Source: Nomia melanderi
Lineage: Eukaryota > Arthropoda > Insecta > Hymenoptera > Halictidae
Length of the DNA stretch: 64,000 bases
Reading direction: 5' to 3'
NCBI RefSeq assembly: GCF_051020985.1
Contig: NC_135012.1
Span: 5,768,451-5,832,450 of the forward strand
The notes under the pieces are model-generated. The model searched no databases, was not told the DNA's origin, and was given only the letters and a program-made list of their open reading frames with translations. A program made the translations under genes and the position numbers. Below, piece after piece: positions 36,037-46,877 of the stretch. Every line of letters begins with the position of its first letter. Position 1 is the stretch's first letter.

Positions 36037-36269
36037 GCGTTGACTGTCATGGCGTCACCGATGACCGGAGCTTCGAAATTACAAGATAATAATCGTAGCT
36101 CGTAAGGTAACTGATGTCGAATCGAAATGCTCAGTAGCGCAAGTAACTAGATAATGGTGTAAGGTAAGAATTGAGATAAGAAATAATTAGTAATTCTTCC
36201 TCTTTATCTTTATTACAGAGAGAATAAGTGGTACATAAAACGCTGATGTTTTTCGGGGCAGTCAACGCG
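36037..36269 (-). mobile_element. TTAA MITE, family 3
   Basis: Flanked by TTAA at 36033-36036 and 36270-36273. Inverted repeat CGCGTTGACTG (11 bp) and subterminal GTCACCGATGACCGGAGC, inverted relative to 31838-32068. 233 bp. Confidence 0.75.
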
Positions 36270-36273
36270 TTAA

Positions 36274-36496
36274 CCGCCATGTCAGTCACTGATAACTAAC
36301 GCTTCTGAATGACTAGACAATCGTAACATACGAGATAACCGATGTGAAATGAAAATGTTTAATAACGTAGCTAAGTTCATAGTAGTGTAATGCAAACATT
36401 GTAACGGCAAATGATTGGTAATTGTTCTTGCTTTTCTTTGCTACAAAAGAAAAACTCTACGGGAAAACGCTTAAGATTTTCGTGACACTTATTCTA
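36274..36496 (-). mobile_element. TTAA MITE, family 3, adjacent second copy
   Basis: Follows directly after the shared TTAA 36270-36273: CCGCCATGTCAGTCACTGA, then GTAATTGTTCTTGCTTTTC, ending GTGACACTTATTCTA before TTAA 36497-36500. It is more decayed than its neighbour. Confidence 0.6.
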
Positions 36497-36590
36497 TTAA
36501 TCATTGTAAGGCATACTCCAGAAACAAAACAATACATTGGCGGCCTGGATGCAAAGTTTTCAAAAAACGGTCTGACGCGGAACGTGTTAA

Positions 36591-36817
36591 CGAGAGGTGA
36601 TCCTCACTCACTACTTGATTTCATACAGTGAAACTATAAAATTTGACATTTGATATTATACCTCGTATAACGCTCCAATTTGGAAATATTGAAATAAAAT
36701 AGATTTGTTCCTTAACGTACGTGTGATTCCTCTTCGAGTTAGTTTCACAAAATATCGTCTTTATCTCGTCAGAAAATGTTCAAATGTTTCTAGTGAAAAG
36801 CTTCCGAGTGCAAAGGG
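36591..36817 (+). mobile_element. TTAA MITE, family 1
   Basis: TTAA at 36587-36590, then CGAGAGGTGATCC (the first bases CCCTTTGCGCT are missing relative to 3991). It ends CCGAGTGCAAAGGG at TTAA 36818-36821. The interior is closely similar to 3991-4221. Confidence 0.7.
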
Positions 36818-36821
36818 TTAA

Positions 36822-36908
36822 TAATTATTTCTAATACCATTTGCCTTTGTCATGAAAGGATATGTATTGTTACACAAAACGTTCGAAGTTCTCGTGGCAG
36901 TGAACGTG
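36822..36908 (-). mobile_element. Family 3 fragment
   Basis: TAATACCATTTGCCTTTGTC through CTCGTGGCAGTGAACGTG before TTAA 36909-36912. It is the end of a family 3 element, cut at the TTAA shared with the family 1 copy. Confidence 0.6.
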
Positions 36909-37614
36909 TTAAAGGTACTAATCGATGGAGAACTGTTCGAAAAGTGTTCATACAGGGAATAGAATAAACGTAATAGAAGAAAATAGAGTGACGAGTAGTC
37001 GGTTACGAATGCAAGGCTGGGAAGTAGGAAAAATGAATCTCCTTTCGATCGAAAGTTAAACCCGAGGCCCGAGAACGGCCCAGCTCGTCGCCTCCGCTGA
37101 ACACGGGTTAATAGGATTTGTCCGAAGTGTCCGTGTCCCGCGTACCGTTTCTACTTAATTTAATCAGGAATGCCGAAGAGATTTTCCCAGTCGGTTTTGT
37201 TCGAAAACTACTTCCATAACTACTTTCACTCTGGCCGTGCACCGTGCAGAATCGGCCTCGTAACTGCGACTTGAATTTTTAATCGTTCACGCGGGATTAT
37301 TCTTATGAATAAGAAATCCAGCTCGCGCGGCGACCAGCGGCGACGCTTCGGATAGAAACGCCGATATCTCGCGAGAGTCGAAAGGTTTCCGGGCTGACAA
37401 TCAGCAGCGGGAACGGAAGAACTTTGAATCTTTAGAAAATCGAACGTATGGGACGCGAGGATATATTATCGGCTTCACATTGCGTTTGTTCACCGTTTAC
37501 GGATGTTTATTATAATTCATGCTATTATTCCCGGAGAAACTCGTGTTCGTTTAAATCTCGGGAACTAGAGATTTAACAGAACTATAGTTAACACTTGAAC
37601 CACCGAGCACTTAA

Positions 37615-37841
37615 CCCTTAGCACTCCAGGTTGTTTTGTAATCTATCAGCAACTGCAATTAATTTTTATAGTATTCCTAGCGAAAATGAGAAATACTATA
37701 ACATTTCGATCTTTTATTTTTCTCCTTAGTACAAAATTTGGATGTGTGGAAAATCGAATAATTTTAGGGTAGCTTCTTTAAGATTCATTAAAATATTTAA
37801 TATTATAACTGGTGCAATATTGGAGCCTAGAGTTCAAAGGG
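37615..37841 (+). mobile_element. CCCTTAGC-type TTAA element inside family 5 remnants
   Basis: Flanked by TTAA at 37611-37614 and 37842-37845. Ends CCCTTAGCACTCC and AGAGTTCAAAGGG. On its left lies TTAA (37588-37591) with CACTTGAACCACCGAGCAC, on its right CACTAACCATGCC, both family 5-like ends. Confidence 0.65.
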
Positions 37842-38032
37842 TTAACACTAACCATGCCATTTTTCCAACTGTAACTAGTCAAATAACTGGCTACAAAATA
37901 GAGATAAAGAATTTAGATGAATTTTTGTTAGTGGAAACAGAAAAGGAAGAATGAACATTGAAAAACCAATCAATCGGATAATACAGAAATTGATATAAAA
38001 TTGAACGAACAAAAGAAAATGCAGTATTTCAA

Positions 38033-38255
38033 CACGCTGACTGCCACAAGAATTTCGAACGTTTTGTGTAGCAATACATATTCTTTCATAATAAAGGCAA
38101 ACGGTATTAAAAATAATTATTAATAACTTGTCATCACAGTACACTAAATATTAGATTATAAATTGTATTACTAAATATTTCCATTCGACATGAGTTTATT
38201 ATAATTGTATTTGTATTTAAGCAATTTTGAAGTCACATCACATGAAGTCAGAAAC
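38033..38255 (+). mobile_element. Family 3 element, first of a pair
   Basis: TCAA then CACGCTGACTGCCACAAG at the left; the interior TAGCAATACATATTCTTT and AAAAATAATTATTAATAAC matches 31838-32068. The right end is decayed. Confidence 0.6.
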
Positions 38256-38289
38256 ATCTGTCGTTAATAATAAAAGAAAAATTCGGAAA

Positions 38290-38524
38290 TGCGTCGTTTT
38301 GACGGGTCTTAGCGTTTTGAATAGCAATACTTATTCTTTAATAACAAAGGCAAATGATATGGAAAATAATTATTAACGATTTACTATTATATTAGTCATA
38401 TTACTCTATGATCTAGCTACTTATGCTATTAAATATTTTTATTTAACATCAATCTTTTTTTTGCAATCGTTCTTCAGAAATTTAAAAGCTCCGGTCATCA
38501 GTGACTACCGTGGCAGTCAACGTG
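38290..38524 (+). mobile_element. Family 3 element, second of a pair
   Basis: TAGCAATACTTATTCTTTAA through AGCTCCGGTCATCAGTGAC and GTGGCAGTCAACGTG before TCAA. It has the same orientation as the copy just before it. Confidence 0.65.
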
Positions 38525-38528
38525 TCAA

Positions 38529-39569
38529 TATAAATAGATTGAAATACAGACTCCTGTAACCGTATCGATCAAAAGCTCGGATATTTATCTAATAATACTC
38601 ATAACATTCACTATCAAATTGCGTTTACATCCAGTGTTAATGAAGTACCGAGCACGAGAGTAACGCGGTAGTGGAACGATAGAAAAATGGAAAGCAAGAA
38701 GATTCTTCTTAACGGTAGGAAAACGGTAGTAGAAGATTTTTTCCCTCTCGTCTTTACAGCAGGAATTCCGCGGGGCTGAGGAAAAGGTTTTCTCGGTCGG
38801 CAGACACACCGTCTGGCGATCGTCTAGCTTCGATGATCGGCAGTTCAGGTGTTTTTACGGTTTTCCCGGCGCTATTTTTTTCTCCCCCGGCCCGTTTCGG
38901 TTTGATGGCTTTTCCAGAGATTTTACCGTCCCGGGCTCCAAGTTTTACGATGTCGTTCCTGGATTTTATATCACGACGCCGTTCCGCCGATGAAGAACGA
39001 GTCGATTTACACGTCGCTTCACGGAAACATGGCCCGCGGAAACGAGCCCTTTTTCCGCCGTAAATTCCCTTGGAATTTACTTCACCTTCCCGCCGGGAAG
39101 GAACCGCAAGGGATGGTTTCCATGTCGCTTCATCGCCGTTGTTTCGCTTTTAAATAATCGTCCAACGACGGACCGGCGAATTTACAACAACGGCGAGTCT
39201 CCCGATAGATTCTCCATCGGCCGGCTTTCGGCTCTAGAGATCTAGAGCACGCCGAGTTCCGTCGCTGCGCGACTTCGGGATCGTTTCGCGGAGCTTCGGG
39301 GAATTCCAGAGTTCTTTGTAGTCCATTAAAGCCTTCCGAAATTCAGGCTGCACGGCGCCGGAACCGATCAGAGTATTCGAAAAGGTCGCTGGAATTTTTT
39401 AGATGATGCCTGACGACTCGAGCAGGTTCGCGACGTTCTTTAAGATACATCGGAGACCGTGGAAATCCTTTCTGCGATCTATCCACGCGCTTCGAAGGAT
39501 TTCTGGTTCCCTCGGGGCGCTTACTATTTTAGAGTCTATGCCGTATTGTCGAACGATGCGCTATTGGAA
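38529..39569. other. Intronic stretch without recognised gene
   Basis: GC-rich from 38750 to 39500, with short frames lacking domains. CTCTAGAGATCTAGAG (39232-39247) is a perfect palindrome. Confidence 0.4.
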
Positions 39570-40180
39570 GCTGAATCGTATGGTATTAGGTGCTGTACTA
39601 TTAAAAATTACGTTTTATGTTGTTCATCAGTATAATATCAAAGATTATATTATGTACTATTAACTAGTATACTATTCAAAATTATATTTTACGTTAATTA
39701 CTATGCTATCAAAAATTGTATTCTGTACTGTCAACTACTGTGCGATTAGCAGTAAGATTTTATATGATTAATTGTTACGATATCAAAGATTATATGTACT
39801 ATCAACTACTATATTATTAAAAATTACGTTTTACATTGTTAATCATTGTAATATCAAAGATTATATTCTCCACTATTAACCAATATACTATTCAAGACTA
39901 TATTTCACCTTATTAATTATTACGCTATGAAAAATTATATTTTCTACTGTCAACAACTATACCATTAAAAATAACATTTCACATGATTAATTATTATGCT
40001 ATCAAAGATTACATAATGTACTATCTATTCCATTGAAAATGACATTCTACGTTATTAATCATGCTATCAAAGATTACATTCTATACCAGCAACTATACGA
40101 TTAAAAACATCATCTCACATTATTAATCATTCAACTATCAAAGATTAAATTCCTTACTATCAACGACATACCACAAAGAT
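39570..40180. repeat. AT-rich minisatellite, about eight ~75 bp units
   Basis: TATCAAAGATTATATT, then ACTATCAACTACTATACTATTA-like, then AAAATTAC and TTACATTATTAATCATT recur with spacing of about 63-80 bp (starts near 39627, 39707, 39789, 39852, 39927, 40001, 40068, 40136). The units are diverged, more so at the right edge. Confidence 0.85.
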
Positions 40181-40853
40181 CACATTCATCACCGAATCAC
40201 CCTCCGTTGCCAACCATCGCAACCATACAATTATAATTCCGTTAACGCAGCACCGTACGCAGTTATCCCGAAATTTCCTATGGAAACGAAAGCGGGGAGA
40301 AGCTGATCGACTTCGATCTTCTCGTCGCGCGAGACGATTCGCCTACTTTCCCGTTCCGATATTTATCTTCATTAGAGAGAAACGCTCGCGCGGAAATCGC
40401 CTGCCATCCGTTTCGAAACCGCACCGCGCCGCGGCGCGGTCCCCGCAACCGACGCCGACTGATTTAATCGAGAACTGTCGTAGTTCCCATTCGCGAGGCC
40501 GCGGAGAGCAACGGTCGCCGGAATCCGTGGCCCCTTTCCATCGGAATTTCGGCGACATGCGATCCGAACATTAAGGAATAGACGAGGAGAACGTTTACGC
40601 GGACGCTCCGGGGCTGATTCCAGCCGGGGCCGGAATGAAAACGTTCGCCGGGGATTCGAATTCGAGACACGCGAGGCGATAATAACGGCGGCTCGAGGCC
40701 GATCCGGGGATTGAGTCATTACTTAACGCGTTCGATCTTCCGGGTGCGCGACGCTACGAAAATCGAACCCGATGGCTTTCTAGCCGCTAACGAGGAATTG
40801 TAACGGGGCGGCCTCCTTATCGTCGCCACCATCGCGCGGGACTTTCTAACGAA
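40181..40853. other. CpG-rich intronic block
   Basis: 40260-40850 is GC-rich with mirrored frames on the minus strand and no domain. It may be regulatory; nothing specific recognised. Confidence 0.4.
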
Positions 40854-40857
40854 TTAA

Positions 40858-41470
40858 CACTCGAGTAACTGAACCCGTCAATTTGACGGATACTGAACGT
40901 TTTGATAGCAGAACTAGCGAGCGTGTGAATTGACTTTTTCAAGTTTCTTTGCAGAAACTCGAATCGGCCTATTGAGATTTTCATTGATTTATAGTTGGAG
41001 TACTGGTAAAGAGATTTCTTTGGTAATTTCTTGGAGGATCATCTGTTGTCTTTTCGATAATTGTAAAAAGAAGAAATTAGGAATGGGTAATTTTGATTAA
41101 ATTTTGCAGTGAAATTGACTTTTTGAGATTCTTGTATAGAAACTTGAAGAGTGCATTTAATAAGATTTTAATTGACTTATTGGTAAAGCGATTTCTTTGA
41201 TAATTTCTTGGAGGATCATCTGTTGTCTTTTCGATAATTGTAAAAAGAAGAAATTAGGAATGGGTAATTTTGATTAAATTTTGCAGTGAAATTGACTTTT
41301 TGAGATTCTTGTATAGAAACTTGAAGAGTGCATTTAATAAGATTTTAATTGACTTATTGGTAAAGCGATTTCTTTGATAATTTCTCAAAGGAATATCTGT
41401 TATCTTTTTCACAATTATGACATAAGGGAATCAGAAATGAGTCATTTTGATCTGTTTGATAGCTCTAGCG
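40858..41470 (+). mobile_element. Family 5 element with internal triplication
   Basis: Flanked by TTAA at 40854-40857 and 41471-41474, with ends CACTCGAGTAACTG and GATAGCTCTAGCG. The interior matches 45105-45333 (TTTCTTTRATAATTTCT, TCTGTTRTCTTTTC, AATTGTAAAAAGAAGAAATYAG) but the element is 613 bp rather than about 230, because a 177 bp segment is present three times. Confidence 0.75.
41031..41384 (+). repeat. Two identical 177 bp tandem copies
   Basis: 41031-41207 and 41208-41384 read as identical by eye (both TTGGAGGATCATCTGTTGTC at the start, CTTTGATAATTTC at the end). A diverged third copy is split over the two flanks. It lies inside the family 5 element. Confidence 0.88.
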
Positions 41471-41764
41471 TTAAGTCTATCAAGTATATCAATCTATACG
41501 AAAGACGTAAGTATACACCCTCCACATTTTTCTATCAATGCAAAAAATGCGATGTACATTTATGCGTTGATCTATATTTTAGAATATCTCACACGCAAAT
41601 TGATTATTAAATCGTTTTTATTATCTTCTTACGTACAGCCGTTTATACTATCTTTAATATCTTTCTGTTAAAATTGTCAAGTTAAGTTTGTTCCTCATTA
41701 TAAATTTTTCATCCTTATCTTTAGATTTAATTACCAACTAAAATTGAAGGAATGTGCGAATCCG

Positions 41765-41921
41765 TCTGTATTAAGTCAATTTTGATTCGTGCAATTATAC
41801 GAATATACATTATAATACTCCAGTTTTGAAGCTACAATTTTCGCCATATATAAACAAATAAACACTTGGTTTTTTAGAACCAATGGAACAAAATATAGAA
41901 TAAACGTCTGTAAATCTCGTG
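41765..41921 (+). mobile_element. Family 6 element, left-truncated
   Basis: TTGATTCGTGCAATTATACG, GTTTTGAAGCTACAATTTTCG and the end GTAAATCTCGTG before TTAA 41922-41925 match 34369-34589. Confidence 0.65.
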
Positions 41922-42274
41922 TTAAATTAATAAGCGTTGACGTGGATCTTTTTTGTACGTATCGATTGCAGTGGTCAACCGTAAACGGTGTTTCGGAAAT
42001 ACTCGAAAGTGGTTGTAATAACATCAAAAATCTATCTTTAGTAAATTGACGGCTTTAATAACGGTGTTACTGTAACTCATAATCGTAGCGACACAAGTAC
42101 AGAATAAAGAGTAAGGGAAGCTTGGAGAGCTCGAAACAACGTGTCACTCAACGTGTTAATAATAGTGGCACAATCTAATAGAAATGTTTGACGAGCTCGA
42201 GTAAGCTGAGTAGCTATACAGAACCATCGTATCTAAAGCCGAGTGAAAATAGAGGCACGATGATTCGAACTGTG

Positions 42275-42507
42275 ATACGTTGAATGTTGCGGGGGTCATC
42301 GGTGACCCCCAACCAAATCGAATTATAGTTCATTCAATTAAAAGATGATTATTCAAAAACATTTCTATATTATAGGTAATTCTAGCTAATGTGAATGACA
42401 TTGAGCTAGATGAACGTGAAATAATAATGCAATTCAATTAAATGAATTAATATTATATTTCCTCCAATTTCTGAATTTCGCTCTATCAAATCACGGCATT
42501 TAACGTG
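42275..42507 (-). mobile_element. TTAA MITE, family 4
   Basis: The left end ACGTTGAATGTTGC carries GGGGGTCATCGGTGACCCCC just inside. The right end CGGCATTTAACGTG precedes TTAA 42508-42511. The interior (AGCTAATGTGAATGACATTG, AATAATAATGCAATTCAAT) is the inverse of 45338-45589. Confidence 0.7.
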
Positions 42508-42511
42508 TTAA

Positions 42512-42718
42512 CAATAGAACTACCAAATGAGTCAAAATAACCCATTTCTACATTCTTCTTCAATTATTAAAAAGGAATAGGTGCCTCTTATGGAAATGAG
42601 TAATGAAATTGATTCAAAAGTACGCGAACTAAATTATAAATCCATTGAAATCTCGATAGACGGAATGTTGGAGTTCCGTAGAGAAGTCAGAAAATTGAAT
42701 TACTCGGTAATTAGTTGA
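42512..42718 (+). mobile_element. Family 5 element abutting family 4
   Basis: Starts right after the shared TTAA 42508-42511: CAATAGAACTACCAAATGAG, TCAAAATAACCCATTTCTAC. The right end TACTCGGTAATTAGTTGAA is a decayed inverted terminus. Confidence 0.6.
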
Positions 42719-44011
42719 AGACGATTTACTATAGATGTTTAACCTATCAACTACTCCGTCTTTCAATCAAGTCGCATTGTCGTCAAAGAAACTTCACGCC
42801 GAAGAGTACTCCAACGATTCCGCTCTAATCATCGAGCAGCTAACCAATTCTCTTCTATTCGAAAGCTGTCGGAGCTGATACAGTAGCGACGGTTAGTGTC
42901 GTTCCGTGTTTTCTCGACTCGGCAAGAGTTTCGTCACGACTTCCGTTAGTCGAAACGTAATCGCGGCGAATGGTCGACTCTAATGACCCGAGCGCGGCCC
43001 CAACCATGGTAATTCCCAGTCGTGAAGCGATTCCACCGCGGCCCTCTGCCGATCCCATGACGCCCTGGCCGCTCGTTAACGTAACAGATAACGACTTTCA
43101 CCTATGCGTGATCCGCAGCTGCAGAGAGGCCTCTCTCCGCGCCGGAGAGCCGGCTCTCCTCTTCTGCCGCTGTTTGCTCGCCGTGATAGCCCGACCCGAG
43201 CTTTATTTTCTCGGCGCGCGCGCGCGAGAGAGCGGCTCCTCGCGTCGCGACAGGTGGTTAACACGGTGTTTCCAACCGGGAATGATGAATATGTTAAGCA
43301 GCCTCGTTCGAACGCAAGCCTCGTCGCGAACATTCTTTCACTTTCGCGACGGTTGCTTAGAGGATTCATCCGATAGCTGATCATCCCTCGTGGAAGGTAT
43401 TCTGGGGATGATGATGGTATGTTATAATTACTTCGTGGTGGAGAGATTGAGCTGAGAAGGGAATCTTTGGAAGAAATAGTCTAGTGGACCTTTTCTTGGA
43501 ATATTTTGAAGTTTAGTATCAACCCTGGAAAATTTAGAACACGAGAAACGTTGAATGAAACGGTAGTAATTATTGGTATTAATTATAGCTCACAATTAAC
43601 TTCGAAATTTATCACAGAAGGTAACCATTTCAACCAGCACACGATTTTGACGAAACTTATGTGAAACATAGTTCTCAGGAAAATATTTCTCAGGTATCTT
43701 TTCTAAACATCCATTTTGAAGGAGCGACACCCCTTAAAGTTGAGGATAGAAAGTACATCTTTGCAATGTCTGTAAAATTAGGAGGTGTAGAACAATTCGC
43801 TAAATCGTTCGCTTCAAAATGAACGATTTGGATTTCGTTCTTAAGAAATCCATTCGTTTCCTCTTATAAGAAAAGGTTCAATAGACTGTATTTCTACTAT
43901 TTCGATGATATTTCAAGTTTATCATATTTATCAAATTACTTAATCCTCAGAACAGATTCGGATTTGCCTCCAACTACCATTCACGCTTCCTCAATACTGT
44001 AAAACTGCAGT
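42719..44011. other. Intronic stretch, no gene supported
   Basis: A CpG-rich block at 42950-43380, with three mutually overlapping frames on both strands and no domain, followed by AT-rich DNA. Confidence 0.4.
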
Positions 44012-44015
44012 TTAA

Positions 44016-44388
44016 CCCTTTGCGGACGAGGATTCCTTGAAATACGAATAACCTCCAGCAGATGAAGCTAAATTATATATCGATTGCTTAAATAATACAG
44101 AAAAGAGGAAGCTGCGTACTCACCTCTTGCTGTTCGAGTAATTCAATCATTTGTTTGCGACTCAACACGTTCAGTACCACGTGTATCACGTGTGGTACAC
44201 GTTAATTTTTGTAACAAAATATTTTCAAGGGACACATGGCCAAGAATAGCTGTATACGTTACAAAGCACCGAAAACATCAAGAAAATATCAAAATATATA
44301 AAATTAAAAAAAAGAATTGGAATATAACTTAATTTTTGAAACATGGGAATTTCATTCTGTCGAAGTGTCGACATCCGTCCACAAAGGG
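44016..44388 (+). mobile_element. Family 2 element containing a nested insertion
   Basis: Flanked by TTAA at 44012-44015 and 44389-44392, with ends CCCTTTGCGGACGAGG and GTCCACAAAGGG. The outer parts correspond to the reverse complement of 9382-9570. The insert at 44166-44328 explains its larger size (373 bp). Confidence 0.7.
44166..44328 (+). mobile_element. Nested element with palindromic E-box end
   Basis: Inserted between TTTGTTTGCGAC and TTTTTGAAACATG of the host, with TCAA (44162-44165) left and TTAA (44329-44332) right. It begins CACGTTCAGTACCACGTG and contains GTACCACGTGTATCACGTGTGGTAC-like arms (inverted GTACCAC/GTGGTAC). 163 bp, non-coding. Confidence 0.6.
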
Positions 44389-44392
44389 TTAA

Positions 44393-45100
44393 TAGGAAGA
44401 CTCTGTCATTACAAACGGCGATCGCTCGACTCGAAGGAATTTCCTGTTGCTTGACAAGAACTTATCGATCCTGACTAACGTCACGGCCACGTCCGACCGG
44501 CGTTATCCTCGTCTAATCGCGTTTCATGAATTACGTGTAGAAAAATGCGATCGGCAGCCCTACCGTCGATCGATGTCGGGAATGAAACGCGCGGAGCGTC
44601 GCTCGCGGGACGTCGTCAATGGAAAGAAGCCTTGCCTCGCGTTCGTTCATCATCGGGATCGTCGTCGGCGGCCTCGTCGTGGAAAAAATGATCCGGTGAA
44701 TGAGCACAGGCGACTTTTTTGCCCCGGTTCTTTTCACTTATCAGGTGAATCGGCGCACCGTGGGCGCCCACGGCGGGGGAAAGCCGCGTGTCGCGTCTCT
44801 CTCGTAAATGGCCGATCGACACGACACGTCGCGCGTGCCATTGGCAGTGAAAAACATTTATGGAAACGTGCTTCACCTTTTACGAGTGAAGCCACCGGAT
44901 TACTTAATCCCTTCGGGGAGCGCAAACGGGGAAAAGAATGACGGGCGGAACGGCCTAGGTCATTGCCGGCGAGCCAGCGAGCGAGCGAACGCCTCGGGAA
45001 ACGGGGATCGATGATTTGAAACTGGAACACGGCCGGAAATCACCGGCGATTTACTAGTCGATCCTCTCTATCGGCGGACCACCGCGACATCCGGGGAATA
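44393..45100. other. CpG-rich block, no gene
   Basis: 44447-44941 is open on the plus strand for 164 codons and on the minus strand in three overlapping frames. It is Arg-rich without a domain and taken as chance. Confidence 0.4.
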
Positions 45101-45104
45101 TTAA

Positions 45105-45333
45105 CACTAAAACTACCGAGCAGCAACATACACTTTTTGAAATTTTTCTATAGAAACTTCAAAACTGCATCTACCGAGACTTTAATTGATTTACAATTCA
45201 CTTTGTGTATTGCTAAATCAGTTTCTTTAATAAATTCTCAGAGAATTTCTCAGAGAAGTCTGTTATCTTTTCAATAATTGCAAAAAGAAGAAATCAGGAG
45301 TGGATCGTTTTGACTCGTTTGGTAGTTTTAGTG
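45105..45333 (+). mobile_element. TTAA MITE, family 5, intact
   Basis: Flanked by TTAA at 45101-45104 and 45334-45337. Perfect 13 bp inverted repeat CACTAAAACTACC. 229 bp. Its right TTAA is the left TTAA of the family 4 element that follows. Confidence 0.8.
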
Positions 45334-45337
45334 TTAA

Positions 45338-45589
45338 CACGTTGAATGCCGCACTTCAAGTACAAAATATTTGAAATGGAAAAAATATAATATTATATAT
45401 TATATATTATAATATTAAATCATTTGAATGAATTGCATTGTTATTATTGCAGGTTCATCTAGCTGAATGTCACCACATTAGTTAGGATTATTTATAATAT
45501 AGAAATGTTTTCAATATCGCGGTTTAATTGAGTGAACTATAATTCGATTTGGTTGGGGGTCATTGGTGAACCCCATGACATTCAACGTG
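45338..45589 (+). mobile_element. TTAA MITE, family 4, intact
   Basis: Flanked by TTAA at 45334-45337 and 45590-45593. Perfect 11 bp inverted repeat CACGTTGAATG, with GGGGGTCATTGGTGAACCCC just inside the right end. 252 bp. Confidence 0.8.
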
Positions 45590-46069
45590 TTAACCATAAT
45601 CGGACCACGACGTAACTTTCAGTCATATTTGAACTTTTTACTTGAATTTTTCAATTACTTCATATTGCATTTCCAAAAGTTTTTTTGGACTTTTAAAATT
45701 TGGGCCCTATAAACAAAAATAATAACATTTTAATCATTCCTTTCATTCTCATAAGTGACTGAGAGTTACATCGTTGTATGATTCGTTATAAAAACAGGTG
45801 CTGTGATTAGGGTTAATCGCGATTCGCGGGATTCTGAGTTCAAGTTCCTTTCTTCGTCTGTGAGGATTATTTCTGAAGCAGACTCGAGTTATCCGAGTGT
45901 AATTCTTGGGTTACTGGGACTGGAACTGTCGATTTATAGACCGATTGGCGCAACTTTCTAAAGTGTACCCGAAATCATTTATTAATTGCACGAAGAATGG
46001 AGAATAGGGAACTACCGGTGACATCGATAGTTTCGATGCGACGGATACATGGGACTGGAGATTTAAAAT

Positions 46070-46239
46070 GACTCGGGAATAATTATAATACATCAGACTG
46101 ATGTCGGATAAAAATGTTCGATAGTGTGGATAACTAGATAACGGTGAGAATTGCAGTAATTAATAATTGTTCCTTGTTGTCTTTGCTACGAAGGAATAGG
46201 TGATACGTAGAACTGATGTCTCCCGTGGTAGTTAATATG
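46070..46239 (-). mobile_element. Family 3 element, partial
   Basis: ACTAGATAACGGTGAGAATTG, TTGTTCCTTGTTGTCTTTGC and CCCGTGGTAGTTAATATG before TTAA 46240-46243 match 2603-2783 and 36037-36269. Confidence 0.6.
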
Positions 46240-46368
46240 TTAATGTTACTAGTGTCACATACTTGCAATGATCTCGTGTTTCAAGGAAAACTGAACGATC
46301 CAAAGATTTCCATTGAAATCTATAACGGATGACTCTACGAATATCAACTGCTCTGCCACATTTCTCAA

Positions 46369-46816
46369 CGCTAGATTTAACCCTTTGCGGTTTGAAGTGC
46401 TCTTGGTTTCTCACTTCGAGGTTCACGTCGACGATAGTTCATTCAATTGCAGCTTAATATGACGCTCTATTTATTTATTCAAGAATATTTAGGAGTCATT
46501 GAAATGTTACCTTTAAATGGTACAATTGTGATACTACAAAGGAATATAGAAAAAATTGTTAAAACAGGTAGAGGTTGCAGTAAAATAGAATGTCGAGTCT
46601 GACTCGACATAGGACTGCAAAGGGTTAAGGAACTCGTCAATCCGACGCACATTGAATTTTACAAGCATTAGTCATTAAACATTTACGTCGATATATATTG
46701 ATTACACAACTACGTGTCCTCATTGTCTATTTTCCAACCCCTAACTTCCGAGATCTAACCAAACGAACATCAATAGCTCAAGGACCGACGGAACAAATTA
46801 TAATAAATATCCAACG
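46369..46816 (+). mobile_element. Family 6 element interrupted near its left end
   Basis: TCAA then CGCTAGAT, TTAA, [244 bp insert], TTAA, GGAACTCGTCAATCCGACGC and onward to TTAA 46817-46820. Removing the insert and one TTAA gives the same order as 34369-34589 (CACTAGATTTATGGAAC) and 63438-63630. Confidence 0.65.
46381..46624 (+). mobile_element. CCCTTTGC-type element nested in family 6
   Basis: Flanked by TTAA at 46377-46380 and 46625-46628. Ends CCCTTTGCGGTTTG and GACTGCAAAGGG (inverted repeat CCCTTTGC). 244 bp, non-coding. Inserted 8 bp inside the host terminus. Confidence 0.75.
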
Positions 46817-46877
46817 TTAAACATTCCATTGAAAGCACAACTCAGAAAGCGCTATTGCGCTGTTCGGATTTTTTTAA

